Shown one piece after another: positions 16,191 to 18,209 of a stretch of DNA of 18,209 nucleotides (within the stretch, counting starts at the first letter, position 1; each line of letters opens with the position of its first letter). This stretch comes from JBMNFB01 sp050949085 (GTDB lineage: Bacteria > Bacillota > UBA994 > UBA5500). Under the pieces are notes generated by a model. It was not told the DNA's origin. It did not search any database and saw only the letters and a program-made list of their open reading frames with translations. The stretch lies in contig JBMNFB010000012.1 of NCBI GenBank assembly GCA_050949085.1, positions 1 to 18,209 of the forward strand. The letters are read 5' to 3'. The position numbers and the translations under genes are program-made.

Positions 16191-16207
16191 GGACTTCTTC
16201 ACAGAGG

Positions 16208-16236
16208 ATGGGTCTTCTTCGGAGGACCCATTTCTT
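16208..16236 (+). terminator. Intrinsic terminator of the 77-residue gene
   Basis: Arms ATGGGTCTTC and GAGGACCCAT (one G-T wobble) with a short loop, followed by TTTCTT. It separates the small gene from the promoter of the kce operon. Confidence 0.85.
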
Positions 16237-16249
16237 CCGAATTTGCGTC

Positions 16250-16279
16250 TTGACACCCTTGTCAATCCTGTGATAGTTT
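16250..16279 (+). promoter_or_regulatory. Promoter of the kce-kdd operon with an operator-like inverted repeat over the -35 box
   Basis: A consensus TTGACA at 16250-16255 is followed by GATAGT (16 bases on) or TAGTTT (18 bases on) as a moderate -10. The -35 is the left arm of the perfect inverted repeat TTGACACCCTTGTCAA (16250-16265), arms TTGACA and TGTCAA. A bound repressor would block RNA polymerase. The start of RNA would fall near 16285, about 30 bases before the riboswitch. Confidence 0.6.
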
Positions 16280-16314
16280 CATCTAGGGAGAATGAATCAG
16301 ATAATTCTATAAGG

Positions 16315-16472
16315 TTTGCACAAATAGAGGCGCGGATATGAGGGTACTCCACGGATATTTAGGTTCTGGTTGACTGAGGCTGTGGGGGAAGGCTTTATCC
16401 GCCGAAAGTGATTTAGCAGTTGCCAGCGCTCTTCACTTGGTTGGCGGAGGAACTCCGACCAACTGTTGCAAA
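16315..16472 (+). ncRNA. Lysine riboswitch (L-box) aptamer before the lysine-fermentation operon
   Basis: Conserved L-box blocks occur in order. ATAGAGGCGCG (16324-16334) and GAGGGTA (16340-16346) match the 5' core. GGCTGTGGGGGAAGGC and then GCCGAAAG (16378-16408) match the GGGGA and GCCGAAG blocks. The next arm is AAGTGA / TCACTT, closed just before TTGG. The last hairpin is GTTGGCGGAG-GAA-CTCCG-A-CCAAC, followed directly by CTGT. P1 can form from TTTGCA (16315-16320) with TGCAAA (16467-16472) and from ATAG (16324-16327) with CTGT (16463-16466). The order and spacing agree with the Bacillus subtilis lysC leader as I remember it. L-box RNAs bind L-lysine and usually repress synthesis or transport genes; here the downstream genes are catabolic. 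Confidence 0.92.
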
Positions 16473-16483
16473 GTATTTGCATC

Positions 16484-16527
16484 GAGCTATTTCAATTCTT
16501 GCGAGTTGAAATGGCTCTTTTATTTTT
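16484..16527 (+). terminator. Riboswitch expression-platform terminator before kce
   Basis: Arms GAGCTATTTCAATTC and GAGTTGAAATGGCTC pair over 15 bp with two G-T wobbles and a TTGC loop, followed by TTTTATTTTT. It ends 19 bases before the kce ATG, so reading into kce requires that it be avoided. A local hairpin TGCAAA-GTA-TTTGCA (16467-16481) competes with P1 of the aptamer just upstream. Confidence 0.9.
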
Positions 16528-16546
16528 CTAAGCGAGGAGGAGTCAT

Positions 16547-17374
16547 ATGGACAAGATGATCATCACTGCCGCCATCTGTGGTGCCGAGGTGACCAAAGAA
16601 CAGAACCCAAACGTGCCTTACACGGTGGAGGAGATCGCCAAAGAAGCGAGGCGCGCTGCCGAGCAGGGCGCGAGCATCATCCACCTGCACGTGCGCGAGG
16701 ATGACGGCACTCCCACCCAGAGCGCGGCCAGGTTTGCCGCTTGTATGGAGGCGATTCGCACTGAGTGCCCGGCGGTGATCATTCAGCCTTCAACCGGCGG
16801 CGCGACCGGCATGAGTAACGAGGAGCGCCTGCAGCCCCTGAGACTGCAGCCAGAGATGGCCTCTCTCGACTGCGGAACCTTGAACTTCGGCGGAGATGAG
16901 ATCTTTCTCAACACAGAGAACACGATTATCGCCTTCGCCGAGAAGATGAAAGAACTTGGGGTGAAACCGGAGCTGGAAGTGTTCGATCAGAGCATGATCA
17001 ACACGGTACACCATCTGGTCAGGAAAGGTATCATCGTCGCCCCGCTGCACTTCAACCTGGTGATGGGTGTTCGGGGCGGCATCGGGGCCAGTCTGCGGGA
17101 GTTTTCCTTCTTGGTGGAGAGCCTGCCGCCGGGGGCGACCTACACAGCCACCGGTATCGGGCGTTCTCAATTTGGCCTGGTAGCTATGGCGGCTGTGACA
17201 GGAGGGCATGCACGGGTAGGGTTTGAAGACAACCTGTACCTCGAGCGGGGGCGGTTGGCCAAGTCTAACGGCGAACTGGTGGAGAAGGCGGTTAGGATTG
17301 CCAGGCTGCTGGGTAGAGAGATAGCTAGCCCTAGTGAGACGCGGGCATTGCTGCAGCTAGCGAGGGGTGATTAG
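16547..17374 (+). CDS. kce: 3-keto-5-aminohexanoate cleavage enzyme (BKACE family)
   Basis: Cytosolic zinc enzyme of 275 residues. It converts 3-keto-5-aminohexanoate and acetyl-CoA to L-3-aminobutyryl-CoA and acetoacetate in the anaerobic fermentation of lysine. The sequence has Glu14, the zinc ligands His46 and His48 in HLHVRED, Ser82 in QPSTGGATG, and Arg223-x3-Glu227-Asp228 in HARVGFEDN. These agree, with a three-residue offset at the end, with the active-site residues I recall for Kce of Cloacamonas. The length is normal and the frame is intact. The start has GAGGAGGAG four bases upstream. The kdd gene begins two bases after its stop codon, which supports the Kce assignment over other BKACE members. 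It is controlled by the lysine riboswitch upstream. Confidence 0.95.
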   Translation: MDKMIITAAICGAEVTKEQNPNVPYTVEEIAKEARRAAEQGASIIHLHVREDDGTPTQSAARFAACMEAIRTECPAVIIQPSTGGATGMSNEERLQPLRLQPEMASLDCGTLNFGGDEIFLNTENTIIAFAEKMKELGVKPELEVFDQSMINTVHHLVRKGIIVAPLHFNLVMGVRGGIGASLREFSFLVESLPPGATYTATGIGRSQFGLVAMAAVTGGHARVGFEDNLYLERGRLAKSNGELVEKAVRIARLLGREIASPSETRALLQLARGD

Positions 17375-17376
17375 CG

Positions 17377-18209
17377 ATGAAAAGGGGATGTAAGTTCGGC
17401 AGCCATCGCGTGATCAAGCCGCAGGGAGTGTTGCCACAGGCTGCCTCGCTGATCGACAACGATATGACCATCTACGACAACGAGATCCTGGTTGACGTGC
17501 AGGCGCTGAACATCGACTCTGCCAGCTTCGCCCAGCTGAAGCAGGCCCATGGGTGCGATGCTCAGGCCATCGGGCAGGCGATTATGGATATCGTCAACCA
17601 GCGGGGGAAAATGCAGAATCCGGTCACCGGATCCGGCGGAATGCTGATTGGAACGGTGGCGGCCATCGGCTCCAAACTGGCCGACAAGATCGACCTAGCG
17701 GTAGGCGACGAAATAGCTACTCTGGTCTCGCTGTCGTTGACACCTCTCCACATCGAGAGCATCCAGCGCATCCATTTGGATATCGATCGGGTGGAGATCG
17801 TCGGCCAGGCGGTCCTGTTTGAGAGCGGCATCTATGCCAAGTTGCCCTCGGACATGTCGCGGGAGTTGGCATTGGCCGCCCTGGATGTGGCCGGCGCGCC
17901 GGCGCAGACGGCCAAATTGGTGCGGCCCGGGGATCGGGTGCTGGTCATCGGTGCCAGTGGCAAGTCTGGCATGCTCTGTTGTTATGAGGCGATGAAACGG
18001 GTGGGGCCGACCGGCCAGGTGATCGGCTTGGTGCGCACCGAGGAGTCCCGGCAGCAGCTGCAATCGCTGGGGTTGTGTCACGATTACATCCTGGGCGACG
18101 CTACCAATAGCATGTTGGTCTACCAGATGCCCGCTGCGCCACAGCTGCAGCGGATACATATGATACTTAATAAACGTGCGCATCAGCTCGGCCTGCTCAT
18201 TGCTCAGCC
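17377..18209 (+). CDS. kdd: L-erythro-3,5-diaminohexanoate dehydrogenase, 3' end outside the window
   Basis: NAD(P)-dependent enzyme that oxidises and deaminates 3,5-diaminohexanoate to 3-keto-5-aminohexanoate, the substrate of Kce, in lysine fermentation. It starts two bases after the kce stop, with GAGGGG inside the kce end as its binding site. Matching family blocks include FGSHRVIKPQGVLPQ, YDNEILVDVQALNIDSASF, RGKMQNPVTGSGGMLIGTVA, LVSLSLTPL, FESGIYAKLP, LALAALDVAGAPAQ and the nucleotide-binding VLVIGASGKSG, then GLVRTEES. 277 codons are open to the window edge; full-length enzymes are about 340-350 residues. The last ~25 codons, after GDATNSMLVYQ (about 18125 on), no longer resemble the family, where I expect a stretch like ELADVTINCVN. 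The identity of the first 250 residues is firm. Confidence 0.92.
   Translation, partial: MKRGCKFGSHRVIKPQGVLPQAASLIDNDMTIYDNEILVDVQALNIDSASFAQLKQAHGCDAQAIGQAIMDIVNQRGKMQNPVTGSGGMLIGTVAAIGSKLADKIDLAVGDEIATLVSLSLTPLHIESIQRIHLDIDRVEIVGQAVLFESGIYAKLPSDMSRELALAALDVAGAPAQTAKLVRPGDRVLVIGASGKSGMLCCYEAMKRVGPTGQVIGLVRTEESRQQLQSLGLCHDYILGDATNSMLVYQMPAAPQLQRIHMILNKRAHQLGLLIAQ

Noticed and set aside
16300..16530. T-box leader instead of a lysine riboswitch
   Set aside because: No T-box sequence (AGGGTGG-ACCGCG type) precedes the terminator and no specifier stem was seen, while L-box blocks are all present in order.
1..18209. CRISPR array, tRNA, rRNA or intact transposase
   Set aside because: No regularly spaced direct repeats, no tRNA cloverleaf or rRNA blocks and no transposase motifs were seen.

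Overview
The window looks like part of a low-to-moderate GC Bacillota (Firmicutes) genome, most likely an anaerobic, amino-acid-fermenting Clostridia-type bacterium. The evidence is the strong GGAGG-type ribosome binding sites, many intrinsic terminators, a very large secreted protein ending in a copper-amine-oxidase-N ('stalk') domain, a TagO/WecA-type enzyme, an L-box lysine riboswitch and lysine-fermentation genes. No species is assigned. No phage, CRISPR array, rRNA or tRNA was seen.

Layout. (1) Bases 1-1151: the 3' part of an AbgB-like M20 amidohydrolase on the + strand. Its reading frame is broken twice, and a REP-like hairpin and a terminator follow. (2) 1306-2863: a regulator with about 12 membrane segments and a LuxR-type HTH at its C-terminus, then a 43-bp dispersed repeat and a strong terminator. 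(3) 2964-3650: a small membrane protein with zinc ribbons at both ends. (4) 3768-13145: one uninterrupted gene for a secreted, mostly beta-sandwich protein of about 3125 residues, followed by a second REP-like hairpin and a bidirectional terminator. (5) 13269-14208, minus strand: a secreted papain-fold-like protein with one frameshift. (6) 14297-14702: a MITE-like palindromic repeat and the 3' remnant of a yyaL-type gene with its terminator; a second copy of the 43-bp repeat lies at the remnant's broken end. (7) 14786-15736: a TagO/WecA-type phosphoglycosyltransferase, then repeats and a terminator. (8) 15957-16190: a 77-residue protein of unknown function. (9) 16250-18209: promoter, lysine riboswitch with terminator, then kce and kdd, the start of a lysine-fermentation operon that runs off the window.

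The most interesting system is (9). A lysine riboswitch, a class known mainly for turning off lysine synthesis and import, stands directly before lysine catabolic genes, and its promoter's -35 box lies inside an inverted repeat. The second theme is decay and repeat traffic: three disrupted genes and at least four kinds of dispersed palindromic repeats, two of them present more than once here. Frameshifts could be true decay or sequencing error; this cannot be settled from the window alone.
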